NCBI GenBank assembly: GCA_019421865.1
Contig: JAHZEL010000021.1
Coordinates: 1-64,000, forward strand
From: Desulfovibrionaceae bacterium
GTDB taxonomy: Bacteria; Desulfobacterota; Desulfovibrionia; Desulfovibrionales; Desulfovibrionaceae
Reading direction: 5' to 3'
Length of the DNA stretch: 64,000 bases
The notes below the pieces were generated by a model, which made no database searches, was not told where the DNA came from, and worked only from the letters and a program-made list of their open reading frames with translations. Positions within the stretch are counted from its first letter, which is position 1; the number at the start of each line of letters is the position of its first letter. A program made the position numbers and the translations under genes. Shown piece after piece: positions 15,723-25,116 of this stretch.

Positions 15723-16091
15723 CTACAGCACTTCAGGGGCAAGGGACACGATCTTCATGAAGTTGCGGGCGCGAAGTTCGCGGGCAACGGGTCCGAAGAT
15801 ACGGGTACCCACAGGTTCACCCTGCTTGGTCAGAAGCACGGCGGCGTTCGTATCGAACTTGATGTAGGAACCGTCGGCGCGGCGCACTTCCTTGGCGGTA
15901 CGCACGACAACGGCTTCCATGACATCGCCCTTCTTCACCTTGGCGTGGGGGATGGCGTCCTTCACGGACACCATGATGATATCGCCCACCGTGGCATAGC
16001 GACGGTGAGAGCCGCCCAGCACCTTGATGCAGGCCACTTCCTTGGCGCCGGAGTTGTCGGCCACCTGGAGTCTGGATTCTACCTGAATCAT
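15723..16091 (-). CDS. rplN: 50S ribosomal protein L14
   Basis: 122 residues, the usual length, starting MIQVESRLQVADNSGAKEV. L14 forms an intersubunit bridge and is the docking site of the silencing factor RsfS. It lies between rpsQ and rplX as expected. Confidence 0.98.
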   Translation of the reverse strand: MIQVESRLQVADNSGAKEVACIKVLGGSHRRYATVGDIIMVSVKDAIPHAKVKKGDVMEAVVVRTAKEVRRADGSYIKFDTNAAVLLTKQGEPVGTRIFGPVARELRARNFMKIVSLAPEVL

Positions 16092-16121
16092 AGTGTTTCC
16101 TTTTAGTCAGCCCGAATGGGA

Positions 16122-16388
16122 CTAGACGGCCTTTTCAAGCACGGACACCAGGTGCCAGCGCTTGTTCCGGCTCATGGGCCGGTATTCCACAATCTTGACC
16201 TTGTCGCCGATGCCGCACTCATTCATAGGATCGTGGGCGGTGAACTTCTTACGCCGACGAATGTACTTCTTGAGCAGCGGATGCTGAACCAGAGTTTCAA
16301 CGAGCACGACAATGGTCTTGTCGCACTTGTCGCTGACCACAGTTCCGACGAGCGTTCTGCCGTTGCGCTTCTCGATTGCGCTGTTCAT
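16122..16388 (-). CDS. rpsQ: 30S ribosomal protein S17
   Basis: 88 residues with the OB-fold core (GTVVSDKCDKTIVVLVE) and the RTYxVHDP-like loop (KKFTAHDPMNECGIGD). S17 is a primary 16S rRNA binder. It is 8 bp from rpmC and 30 bp from rplN. Confidence 0.98.
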   Translation of the reverse strand: MNSAIEKRNGRTLVGTVVSDKCDKTIVVLVETLVQHPLLKKYIRRRKKFTAHDPMNECGIGDKVKIVEYRPMSRNKRWHLVSVLEKAV

Positions 16389-16396
16389 ATCCGCTC

Positions 16397-16588
16397 CTAA
16401 TTCTTCGCGGCCGCGGCAAGAGCCGTCAGCACACGGGCAATATCTTTCTTGGTGGCCGGAATGGACGCCGTCTTTTCCAACTGAGCAGTGGCGTGCTGGA
16501 AGCGCAGGTTGAAGAGTTCCTGACGCAGTTCAGCCAGCTTGGCCTGGAGCTGCTCGACGCTCATTTCGCGAAGTTCCTTCATTTTCAT
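16397..16588 (-). CDS. rpmC: 50S ribosomal protein L29
   Basis: 63 residues; two helices with LQAKLAELRQELFNLRFQ, the L29 signature. L29 lies at the tunnel exit next to L23 where trigger factor and SRP dock. Its ATG overlaps the rplP stop by four bases. Confidence 0.97.
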   Translation of the reverse strand: MKMKELREMSVEQLQAKLAELRQELFNLRFQHATAQLEKTASIPATKKDIARVLTALAAAAKN

Positions 16589-17003
16589 GCGAAGGCCCCC
16601 TCTCTCACCACGATCACGGTCTTAACAGGCAGCTTGTGGCTGGCCAGGGTCAGAGCGCGCTTGGCGAGTTCCAGGTCGACACCCTTGATTTCATACAGCA
16701 CGCGGCCGGGCTTGACCGGTGCGCACCAGCCCACAGGGGCACCCTTACCGCTACCCTGACGAGTGGCCAGAGGCTTGGCGGTCACGGGATGATCGGGGAA
16801 CACCCTGATCCAGACTTTGCCGCCGCGGCGGATGTGGCGCATCATGGCGATACGGGCGGCTTCGATCTGCTGACTGGAAAGCTTGCCATGTTCGACAGCC
16901 TTCAGGCCAATTTCACCAAACGCGATGGTAGCGCCACGGTTGGCCGGGCCACGCAGGCGGCCTTTCTGCCACTTGCGGAATTTAATTCTCTTGGGAGCAA
17001 GCA

Positions 17004-17004
<1 letters not shown>
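16585..17004 (-). CDS. rplP: 50S ribosomal protein L16
   Basis: 139 residues; the motifs KFRKWQKGR, the KVWIRVFPD block and GSGKGAPVGWCAPVKPG are all L16. L16 contacts A-site tRNA. It overlaps rpsC by one base and rpmC by four, so the three are translationally coupled. Confidence 0.98.
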
Positions 17005-17646
<642 letters not shown>

Positions 17647-17648
17647 GC

Positions 17649-17987
17649 CTATTCCTGTCCTTCCGCGAGAATTACGGTGATGTGGCTGGTGCGCTTGCGG
17701 ATGTGCATGGCGCGCCCCTGGGAACGGGGCATGAAGCGCTTCCAGGTGGGGCCTTCGTTGACCACCACGTCCTTGACGTACATGGAGTCCACATCAATGC
17801 CGGGGAACTGGGAGGCGTTGGCCAGCGCCGAACGCACCACTCCGTAAAGAACACCGGCAGGCTTGTTGGGCGTGAACTTGAGCTGGTTCAGGGCATCTTC
17901 CACAGGAAGACCCTTGATGTTCTGGGCAACCAGACGGGTCTTGCGGGGAGAAACGCGCTGAAACTTGCAGATTGCTTTCGATTCCAT
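17649..17987 (-). CDS. rplV: 50S ribosomal protein L22
   Basis: 112 residues; the core (VSPRKTRLVAQNIKGL) and the hairpin loop MPRSQGRAMHIRKRTSHIT reach into the exit tunnel, where macrolide resistance changes map. It is 11 bp from rpsS. Confidence 0.98.
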   Translation of the reverse strand: MESKAICKFQRVSPRKTRLVAQNIKGLPVEDALNQLKFTPNKPAGVLYGVVRSALANASQFPGIDVDSMYVKDVVVNEGPTWKRFMPRSQGRAMHIRKRTSHITVILAEGQE

Positions 17988-17998
17988 GACGTTACTCG

Positions 17999-18283
17999 CT
18001 ATTTTTTGACCGCTTTCGTCTTCTTGTCCGCAGCGTGGCCGTGGAACGTACGAGTGGGCGCGAATTCGCCCATCTTGTGACCGACCATGTTTTCCGTCAC
18101 GAAGACCGGGATGAACTTCTTGCCGTTGTGCACGGCGAACGTCAAACCAACCATTTCAGGCAGAATCATGGAACGGCGGGACCAGGTCTTGATGACCTTG
18201 TGGTCGTTGCTGGCAACGGCCGCGTCTACCTTCTTCATGAGGCTGCCGTCCACAAAGGGACCTTTTTTAAGAGATCTGGGCAT
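17999..18283 (-). CDS. rpsS: 30S ribosomal protein S19
   Basis: 94 residues: MPRSLKKGPFVDGSLMKKV at the start and the signature VGHKMGEFAPTRTFHGHA. S19 forms a complex with S13 in the 30S head. It is 12 bp from rplB. Confidence 0.98.
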   Translation of the reverse strand: MPRSLKKGPFVDGSLMKKVDAAVASNDHKVIKTWSRRSMILPEMVGLTFAVHNGKKFIPVFVTENMVGHKMGEFAPTRTFHGHAADKKTKAVKK

Positions 18284-18295
18284 GTCCGGCTCCTC

Positions 18296-19126
18296 TTACT
18301 TCTGACCGCGGCTCTTGATGATGAGACGGCCGGAAGGCTTCTTCTTTGCGCGGGTCTTGTAGCCCTTGGTAGGAATACCCCAGGGAGTCACAGGATGACG
18401 ACCACCGGAGCTGCGACCTTCACCACCACCCAGAGGATGGTCGACAGGGTTCATCGCGACGCCGCGAACCTTGGGACGACGGCTCAGCCAGCGGTTGCGG
18501 CCTGCCTTGCCAAGGCTGATGTTTTCATGCTGCACGTTGCCGACCTGACCGACGGTGGCGATGCAGGTGCCGAGCACCTTGCGCACTTCGCCGGAAGGCA
18601 GGCGGAGAATGACATACTTGCCGTCCTTGCCCACGAGCTGGGCATAGGTGCCGGCGGCACGGCACATCTGGCCGCCGCGGCCGGGATGCATCTCGATGTT
18701 GTGCACGTTGGTACCAACGGGGATGCGGCTCAGAGCGAGGGCATTGCCGGGCTTGATGTCGGCCTTGTCGCCCGCTTCGATCACGTCGCCCTGCTGGATG
18801 CCCACGGGAGCGAGGATGTAGCGCTTTTCACCGTCGGCATAGCTCAGAAGAGCGATGCGGGCGGTACGGTTGGGATCGTATTCGATTTCGGCGACGCGAG
18901 CGGCGATGCCCATCTTGTCGCGCTTGAAGTCGATGATGCGGTACAGACGCTTATGACCGCCGCCACGGCGACGGCTCGTAACGCGGCCGTTGTTGTTGCG
19001 GCCGCTCTTCTTGCTCAGACCTTCGGTGAGAGACTTTTCCGGCGTGGATCTGGTGATCTCAGCGAAGTCGGATACAGTCTGGAAACGACGTCCAGCCGAG
19101 GTCGGTTTCATCTTCAGAACAGCCAT
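18296..19126 (-). CDS. rplB: 50S ribosomal protein L2
   Basis: 276 residues with the L2 signature PVDHPLGGGEGRSSGGRHPVTPWG split as usual around the conserved histidine needed for peptidyl transfer. L2 joins the subunits and is among the most conserved ribosomal proteins. The gap to rplW is 3 bp. Confidence 0.98.
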   Translation of the reverse strand: MAVLKMKPTSAGRRFQTVSDFAEITRSTPEKSLTEGLSKKSGRNNNGRVTSRRRGGGHKRLYRIIDFKRDKMGIAARVAEIEYDPNRTARIALLSYADGEKRYILAPVGIQQGDVIEAGDKADIKPGNALALSRIPVGTNVHNIEMHPGRGGQMCRAAGTYAQLVGKDGKYVILRLPSGEVRKVLGTCIATVGQVGNVQHENISLGKAGRNRWLSRRPKVRGVAMNPVDHPLGGGEGRSSGGRHPVTPWGIPTKGYKTRAKKKPSGRLIIKSRGQK

Positions 19127-19129
19127 TGA

Positions 19130-19417
19130 CTAGACTCCCTCGAAGAAATCGATTTTGTTGTCAGCGGCGAGGGTGACATAGGCCTTGCGATAGCCCGGGA
19201 TGCGACCCTTCACGCGGCCCTGACGCACACGACGGCGCGGCTTGACCGTAATGACATTGACATTCGTGACCTTGACCTTGAAGGCTTCTTCCACTGCCTT
19301 ACCGATCTCGATCTTGTTGGCCTTGGTGTCGACGAAGAAGGCATACACGCCTTCTTCACGAAGAGCGGTGGCCTTTTCGGTCACCACGGGCCGAAGAAGA
19401 ATTTTAGTGTAATCCAT
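19130..19417 (-). CDS. rplW: 50S ribosomal protein L23
   Basis: 95 residues from the chosen start (MDYTKILLRPVVTEKAT). Two upstream in-frame ATGs exist, but AGGA sits six bases before the chosen one and directly against the earlier one. L23 is the docking site for trigger factor and SRP at the tunnel exit. It follows rplD by 24 bp. Confidence 0.96.
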   Translation of the reverse strand: MDYTKILLRPVVTEKATALREEGVYAFFVDTKANKIEIGKAVEEAFKVKVTNVNVITVKPRRRVRQGRVKGRIPGYRKAYVTLAADNKIDFFEGV

Positions 19418-19441
19418 GTCCATTCCTTTCAAGGCGAGCGA

Positions 19442-20071
19442 CTACTTCAGTCTCTCTTCCAGGTGGGGCAGAGCACCTTCCAGCACCACGAGCTGCTTGC
19501 AATTGAGTACGTCGTACACAGTCACGGCATCGGGGGTGACGAGGGTGATACCAGGGAGGTTGCGAGCGGCGAGAGCCAGCGTGGGATTCACGCCGTTTTC
19601 TTCGGGAGCGGCCACCACGAGAGCCTTGGTGAGACCAAGGTTCTTGGCCACGCCGGCGAAGAGCTTCGTCTTGGCTTCGGCAAGTTCAATGCCCTTCACC
19701 ACCATGAGGCCGTCGGCCACGCGGGAGGAAAGAGCCATGCGCAGAGCCAGAGCGCGCACCTTCTTGTTGACCTTGAAGCTGTAGTCACGCGGCTGGGGTC
19801 CAAAGATGATCGCGCCACCACGCATGATGGGCGAACGGTTGGAGCCCTGGCGTGCATTGCCAGTGCCCTTCTGCTTGAAGGGCTTCTTGCCGCCGCCGGA
19901 CACATAGGCACGGGTCTTGGCGGCGTGAGTACCGGCACGCTGGGCGGCGCGATAGGCACGAACCACAAGGTTCAGAATCTCCGGCCTCACTTCGACTTCG
20001 AACACTTCGGGAGCGAGGGTGACTTCCCCGGCTTCCTGCTTGTTCTGATCGTATACTTTCATAACAGCCAT
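19442..20071 (-). CDS. rplD: 50S ribosomal protein L4
   Basis: 209 residues from the ATG that has AGGAGAT seven bases upstream; eight more upstream codons are not supported. The long tunnel loop (KPFKQKGTGNARQGSNRSP) is intact. In E. coli L4 also represses the S10 operon through its leader; the leader here is different, so that control cannot be assumed. Confidence 0.96.
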   Translation of the reverse strand: MAVMKVYDQNKQEAGEVTLAPEVFEVEVRPEILNLVVRAYRAAQRAGTHAAKTRAYVSGGGKKPFKQKGTGNARQGSNRSPIMRGGAIIFGPQPRDYSFKVNKKVRALALRMALSSRVADGLMVVKGIELAEAKTKLFAGVAKNLGLTKALVVAAPEENGVNPTLALAARNLPGITLVTPDAVTVYDVLNCKQLVVLEGALPHLEERLK

Positions 20072-20094
20072 TGCTTCATCTCCTGTGTTGCGCA

Positions 20095-20724
20095 CTACTG
20101 CTTGCGCACCAGCACCAGACCGTTCTTCGGTCCGGGCACGGCACCCTTAATAAGGATGACGTTATCCTCGGGGCGAACTTCCACGATCTTCAGGCCCTGC
20201 TGCGTGACGCGTTCGGCGCCCCACTGACCGGCCATCTTCTTGCCCTTGAACACATGTCCGGGGAAGGTGTTGTTACCGATGGAACCACCGGAACGATGCA
20301 CCTTTTCGTCACCATGGCCATCGTCCATGCCATGGAAGTTCCAACGGCGCATAACGCCCTGATAACCTTTACCAATGCTGGTACCCGTCACCTTCACGGT
20401 GTCGCCGGCGGCGAACACTTCGGCGGTGAGGACCTGACCGACTTCAACGGTAGCCGGTTCAGCGAGACGGATCTCGCGAACTTCGCGGCAGGGAGCCACG
20501 CCGGCCTTGGCAAAGTGACCGCGCATAGCCTTGGTCACCTTCTTTTCAGCCACTTCTTCAAAGGCGATCTGAAGAGCGTTGTAGCCGTCGCTTTCCACCG
20601 TCTTGACCTGGGTCACAGGGCAGGGACCTGCCTTGACCACGGTCACGGCAACAGCGCTGCCGTCGTCGGCGAAAATACGGGTCATGCCCAGCTTTCGTCC
20701 AATAATACCCATTTTTTCAGACAT
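20095..20724 (-). CDS. rplC: 50S ribosomal protein L3
   Basis: 209 residues; GIIGRKLGMTRIF at the start and FHGMDDGHGDEKVHRSGGSIG in the loop that reaches the peptidyl-transferase centre, including the glutamine/glycine region methylated in some bacteria. It is 11 bp from rpsJ and 23 bp from rplD. Confidence 0.98.
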   Translation of the reverse strand: MSEKMGIIGRKLGMTRIFADDGSAVAVTVVKAGPCPVTQVKTVESDGYNALQIAFEEVAEKKVTKAMRGHFAKAGVAPCREVREIRLAEPATVEVGQVLTAEVFAAGDTVKVTGTSIGKGYQGVMRRWNFHGMDDGHGDEKVHRSGGSIGNNTFPGHVFKGKKMAGQWGAERVTQQGLKIVEVRPEDNVILIKGAVPGPKNGLVLVRKQ

Positions 20725-20735
20725 GACGCCCCTCT

Positions 20736-21053
20736 CTAGAGCTTAATTTCCACATCCACGCCAGCGGGCAAGGAAAGCTTGCCCAGAGCGTCCACGGTCT
20801 GCTGCGTGGGGTCGAGGATGTCCATAAGGCGTTTGTGGACCCTCATCTCGAACTGTTCACGGGACTTCTTGTCCACATGGACCGAGCGCTGAATCGTGTA
20901 CTTGTGAATGTTGGTGGGCAGAGGAATAGGCCCAGCCACACCGGCGCCGGTATTGCGCGCAGTGTCCACGATTTCCGCCACAGCCTTGTCCAGGATGCGG
21001 TAATCGTAAGCCTTAAGCTTGATACGGATACGATCACTGCCAACTGTCGTCAT
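20736..21053 (-). CDS. rpsJ: 30S ribosomal protein S10
   Basis: 105 residues, with RIRIKLKAYDYRILDKAV and PLPTNIHKYTIQRSVHVDKKSREQ split by the flexible loop. S10 acts in the 30S head and also in transcription antitermination as NusE, together with NusB. It is the first gene of the superoperon; its message seems to start about 570 nt upstream, which leaves an unusually long leader. Confidence 0.98.
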   Translation of the reverse strand: MTTVGSDRIRIKLKAYDYRILDKAVAEIVDTARNTGAGVAGPIPLPTNIHKYTIQRSVHVDKKSREQFEMRVHKRLMDILDPTQQTVDALGKLSLPAGVDVEIKL

Positions 21054-21623
21054 TGCGAATCTCCATTTTCTGGCAAACCCGCTCCGGCTGATCCCTGTCG
21101 GAGTATTTCAGCCGGAGAAATCCACCGCCGAAAGGGCGGCTGACCGGTCAAGAGGAGCCGGTCATTTCATGAGGCGACCTTCACGCTCACCTTGCGTGAA
21201 AAACGCCCTTCGTTCCTACACCTAAAAGTCAGGCAACGACCAAAAACGCCTTTGAAAGCATCAAAGTCGTTCGGCTCATGGAGATATATGCGGGGGAGAT
21301 AGAGAAGAAACGGAACCAATGGCAACCGTTCGAGCCCTGCAAAAGTCCATAAAAGCCGATCCTGGTCGCCAACCTGGCCTGCACGGAAAGAAATTCCGTC
21401 AAACAGGTGGTCCCGCAGGAGCCAACACACACCCGGCACATGGATTGCCCACCCACCGGAAAAAACCTTGCGATCCGCGAAGTCCCGAATCGCTTTGGTC
21501 TGACATCTTAGGCATGTGCGACGCCTGCAAATGTCAAAACCCTGATCGAATGCTCAGAGTACAGCAGGACAGATTCCATCTGTCCTTCCCTGCCGTCCAG
21601 GGAAAAGCCCACAACATGGGCGA
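21054..21623 (-). other. rpsJ: long 5' leader of the S10 superoperon
   Basis: About 570 nt lie between the predicted transcription start and rpsJ. No frame gives a recognisable protein. Hairpins are visible at about 21569-21587 (GGACAGAT/ATCTGTCC), and a pair close to rpsJ includes CCGGCTG with CAGCCGG (about 21083-21118). There is no obvious terminator. tuf, fusA, rpsG and rpsL, often found just upstream of rpsJ, are absent. The stretch may carry autogenous or processing signals; an embedded small RNA cannot be excluded. Confidence 0.5.
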
Positions 21624-21629
21624 GATCTA

Positions 21630-21658
21630 TTTGTATCTTCACTACCCTTCGGAGTCAA
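21630..21658 (-). promoter_or_regulatory. main promoter of the S10 superoperon
   Basis: Minus strand TTGACT (21653-21658), 17 bp spacer, TACAAA (21630-21635). Upstream (21661-21690) lies an A/T-tract region suited to an UP element, as at rRNA and ribosomal-protein promoters. The transcription start would be near 21623. Confidence 0.7.
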
Positions 21659-21849
21659 GTTTTTTCTGAGAATTTTTCATTTTTTTCCTGTCTTCGGAAC
21701 TCTGGAGACGGGAATATTTTTTATTAATGATTATGGAATGTTAAATGATGATTTTCGATCGGCTCCTTACGCCCGGAATCCCACGGCTTTCTTCGGAAAT
21801 TTTCCTTTGCGAACATTTTTTCCGGGCCGACGAAAAAAACGTTTCCGCC

Positions 21850-23640
21850 TCAGGCAAACCAGCCGTGTCCCGGTTCATGGGAGACATCTCCGCCGGAAAA
21901 AGAATCCTGATCGCCGATCCTCAGACCGCGATCGGGCCAGTAGGTTTCATAGAACGCCGTTTCCGAAGCGGCGTCGCCGATGAGAAAGAGTTCGTCGGCG
22001 CTCTGGAACTCCCGCAGAGGATCAGGGTTGATGAGCATCTCGCCGGACGCCGTCTTCACGGCCACGACGTTACAGCGCAGGTTCTTGCGGATGCCGCTGT
22101 TCACCAGATTACGTCCGGCAAGCCCCTCCCCTGCCGCCGCTCTGAAGATGTTCAGCCCTTCATTGAGCATGAATACCCTGCCCGGCTCCAGCAGATTGAT
22201 GATCTGGCTCGAAACCATGGAAGCCAGGGAAAGCACCAGGTCGGCGCCGGCCATGTGCAGAACGTGCACGTTGCGGTCGAGATTGGTCCGGGTGATGATC
22301 TGCACGTCGGGCCGCAGTCTGCGGCAATAGATGGTCAGATAGATGTTGGTGTCGTCGTCATGGGTGGTGATGAGAATGGAGGGCGAGGTCTTGATGCCGG
22401 CCTGCTCCAGCGTGAACGGATCGGAGGCATCTCCCACCTGCACCCGAATACCGGGTATGCGCGAGGCGATGTTGTTTTTGTCCACCACCACGACGTCCAG
22501 CCCGCGCTCCTGAAGCGCCAGAGCCGCCGCCGTTCCCACGCGTCCGCCGCCGATGACCAGCACGGGAGTGCGTCCTGCGGGCTTTTCCTCCGTCTGCGGG
22601 CGTCCCAGTTCCTGAGAAAACGTCTTCATCTGCTCCCGGGAACCGGCCATGACCAGTACCTTGTGCTCTTCCAGAAGCGTATCGGGCTCCGGATGCTCAA
22701 ACACACCGTGATTCCAGAGCCCCACCACGTTGATGCCGGTTCTGCCGCGCAGATTACTGTCTCTGAGCGTCATGCCGCCGAGCGTGGTCTGTTTCACGGG
22801 AGCCTCGGCGATCACCAGCGGGCCGAAGGTCACGAGAGGACTGATGCTGAGCTTGTCGGTGATGACGCGTCTCGTCAGTGAACGGCCCAGCGACTTGCGG
22901 AACTGGAACACCGAAGAGCAGCCTGCCAGCTTGAGGATGTCGATGGACTCATCCTTTTCCGCACGGGAGACCATGGGCACCTTTTTGTCCAGCTCCCGCA
23001 GAGTGAAGGCCACGTTGATGTTGCGCACGTCGGTATCCAGCGCCACCACCAGCCGGGCATTCTGAGCATGCAGGCCGCGGTAGACGGCCACATCGTCATA
23101 ATCGCCCACCACGGCATGCAGACCGAGATCCATGAGATCCAGGGCCTGCTGCGTATTGGCACAGAGCAGCACGCTGTGGAATCCGTACCGGGAAAGGACC
23201 TGCGCCAAATTCCGAGCCACGGGGCTTACGCCCACGATGATGATATGGTTGCGGGCCGAAGCCGGAAGGCTGTGCTGCACCTCTTTTTTCTTCTGTGCTT
23301 CCAGCCACGGAGTGTAGACGAACTGGATGAACGACGAAGGAAGCACGATGAGCAGACCGACGATACCCGTCAAAAGCACCACGATGGAGAAGGCTCTTCC
23401 CAGATCGGAGTTGAAGGTAATATCGCCGAAGCCCAGCGTGGACATCACGGTCAGCGTCCAGTAAAGCCCGGTTATCCATGAATATTCACGGCCTTCATAT
23501 TCCATGATGTAGTGGAACAGAAGGCTGAACACGGCAACGCATACGGTCAGGATGAGAATGACGCGGAAGAAGTAACCGAAGTTTCTTCTCGCCCCCTTCC
23601 CCTGGCTCAACAACGAAAACTGACTGGGAAAAAATTTCAT
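21850..23640 (-). CDS. potassium channel-like protein with two RCK (TrkA-N/TrkA-C) units
   Basis: 596 residues. Two membrane segments (about 25-47 and 84-106) frame a pore loop with TLGFGD (residues 68-73) as selectivity filter. Two tandem RCK modules follow: TrkA-N about 132-265 with TrkA-C to 340, and TrkA-N about 360-500 with TrkA-C to 580. The second nucleotide motif is canonical (VIGGGRVG), the first is altered (VGVSPVARN). The architecture matches GsuK-type multi-ligand-gated potassium channels, where NAD and ions gate the pore; the family name is known, function here is inferred. It follows gap, with a terminator between them. Confidence 0.85.
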   Translation of the reverse strand: MKFFPSQFSLLSQGKGARRNFGYFFRVILILTVCVAVFSLLFHYIMEYEGREYSWITGLYWTLTVMSTLGFGDITFNSDLGRAFSIVVLLTGIVGLLIVLPSSFIQFVYTPWLEAQKKKEVQHSLPASARNHIIIVGVSPVARNLAQVLSRYGFHSVLLCANTQQALDLMDLGLHAVVGDYDDVAVYRGLHAQNARLVVALDTDVRNINVAFTLRELDKKVPMVSRAEKDESIDILKLAGCSSVFQFRKSLGRSLTRRVITDKLSISPLVTFGPLVIAEAPVKQTTLGGMTLRDSNLRGRTGINVVGLWNHGVFEHPEPDTLLEEHKVLVMAGSREQMKTFSQELGRPQTEEKPAGRTPVLVIGGGRVGTAAALALQERGLDVVVVDKNNIASRIPGIRVQVGDASDPFTLEQAGIKTSPSILITTHDDDTNIYLTIYCRRLRPDVQIITRTNLDRNVHVLHMAGADLVLSLASMVSSQIINLLEPGRVFMLNEGLNIFRAAAGEGLAGRNLVNSGIRKNLRCNVVAVKTASGEMLINPDPLREFQSADELFLIGDAASETAFYETYWPDRGLRIGDQDSFSGGDVSHEPGHGWFA

Positions 23641-23683
23641 GGCGGCAGTATGCCCCGTGCGGCTCTTCTAGGCAAGAGCCGAC

Positions 23684-23717
23684 AAAAAGCCGCCGCTCCC
23701 TTTTTCGGAGCGGCGGC
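23684..23717 (-). terminator. terminator of gap
   Basis: An 11-bp stem GCCGCCGCTCC/GGAGCGGCGGC; the minus strand continues with TTTTT. It lies 64 bp past the gap stop and 44 bp before the channel gene start. Confidence 0.85.
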
Positions 23718-23780
23718 CTGTCTGTTTGCCGGTTGTGCCTCACAAGGAGGCTCCGTCATTCCGCCGAAGCGGAACCGGGC

Positions 23781-24827
23781 CTAGAGGCCCTTGGACTGCA
23801 TGTAATGGATGAGATCGGTCACGCGAACGGAATAGGCCCATTCGTTGTCGTACCAGCTCACCACCTTGGCGAGATTGCCGTCCTGCACGGTGCAGTATTC
23901 GGATTCCACGATGGAGGAACGGGAGTCGCCCTTGAAGTCCATGGAAACCAGAGGCAGATCGTTCACGCCGAGGATGCCCTTCAGATAGGTGTCGGAAGCG
24001 GCGCGGAAGGCGTTCACCAGGGTTTCGGCGTCGGTGGACTTTTCAAGAATGGCGGTGAAGTCCACGATGGACACGGTGGGAGTAGGCACACGCAGGGCAT
24101 AGCCGGAGAAGCGGCCCTTGAGGGCGGGGATGACTTCGGCCACGGCCTTGGCGGCGCCGGTGCTGGTGGGAATGATGTTCAGAGCAGCGGCACGGGCGCG
24201 ACGCAGATCCTTGTGGGGAAGGTCGAGGATGCGCTGGTCGTTGGTGTAGGAATGCACGGTGACCATGCTGCCGAGCTTGAGGCCGAATTCTTCATGCATG
24301 ACCTTGGCCACGGGAGCGAGGCAGTTGGTGGTGCAGGAAGCGTTGGACAGAATGTTGTGCTTGGCGGGATCATACATATCCTGGTTCACGCCCATGACCA
24401 CGGTGAGATCGGGCTGCTTGGCGGGAGCGGAAATGATGACCTTCTTGGCGCCGCGTTCCAGATGCACGCCGGCCTGAGGAGCGCTGCGGAAGATGCCGGT
24501 GGATTCGACCACCACGTCGACTTCCAGTTCCTTCCAGGGGAGCTTGTTGGGATCACGTTCGGCAAGGCAGGCCACGTTCCAGTCGCCGACCTTGACCATG
24601 GTGCAGTCCACGCCGCCCACGGAGGTCTTTTCGTCCGCCACTTCGCAGGTGAAGGAAGCGGGGCCGTAGGAGCTGTCGTGCTGGAGCAGATGGAAATTGG
24701 TATTAGCGTCCATCAGGTCATTAATGGCAACGATTTCAGCGCTGTCGGCATACTTGCCGTACATGGCGCGGAAGACCTGACGACCGATACGGCCAAAGCC
24801 GTTGATAGCAACTCTAACCTTTTTCAT
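23781..24827 (-). CDS. gap: glyceraldehyde-3-phosphate dehydrogenase, type I
   Basis: 348 residues from MKKVRVAINGFGRIGRQ, chosen because GGAAAGGAA precedes this ATG and family members start here; eight upstream codons are dropped. The catalytic Cys165 lies in SNASCTTNCLAP, and Asp37 after the second strand suggests preference for NAD. It oxidises glyceraldehyde 3-phosphate to 1,3-bisphosphoglycerate in glycolysis, or the reverse in gluconeogenesis. It is monocistronic, with a terminator and a divergent arginine gene pair upstream. Confidence 0.97.
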   Translation of the reverse strand: MKKVRVAINGFGRIGRQVFRAMYGKYADSAEIVAINDLMDANTNFHLLQHDSSYGPASFTCEVADEKTSVGGVDCTMVKVGDWNVACLAERDPNKLPWKELEVDVVVESTGIFRSAPQAGVHLERGAKKVIISAPAKQPDLTVVMGVNQDMYDPAKHNILSNASCTTNCLAPVAKVMHEEFGLKLGSMVTVHSYTNDQRILDLPHKDLRRARAAALNIIPTSTGAAKAVAEVIPALKGRFSGYALRVPTPTVSIVDFTAILEKSTDAETLVNAFRAASDTYLKGILGVNDLPLVSMDFKGDSRSSIVESEYCTVQDGNLAKVVSWYDNEWAYSVRVTDLIHYMQSKGL

Positions 24828-25051
24828 GGTTCCTTTCCTTTGCCCGGGCAAGCCGGGACGATCGGTTGAAGTCTCAGACGTGACGCCTGACAGGAGGACG
24901 GACCAGCCTTATCCGTCCTGTGCCGGAAGATTCTGCCATTGTGTTTAAAAAATCACAAGAGCAAAGATCAGAATACCAGAATCCCTCCCCGTGTGCAAAC
25001 CCTTTTCCCTCTCCGCCCCTGCGGGAAGCGGCTCCGGGCACGACAGGCCCC

Positions 25052-25081
25052 TTGCCAAGTGCCGCCGAACGGAGCTATTCT
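25052..25081 (+). promoter_or_regulatory. candidate promoter of the argA-like gene and argF
   Basis: TTGCCA (25052-25057), 18 bp spacer, TATTCT (25076-25081), 35 bp before the ATG of the acetyltransferase. No arginine operator could be recognised by eye. Confidence 0.5.
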
Positions 25082-25116
25082 GTCTGACTCATTCTTATTT
25101 TCAGAGGGGGAACCTC

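Noticed and set aside
21319..21669. 116-codon plus-strand frame in the S10 leader region
   Set aside because: No ribosome site, no family resemblance, and it runs opposite the promoter and leader of the S10 operon.
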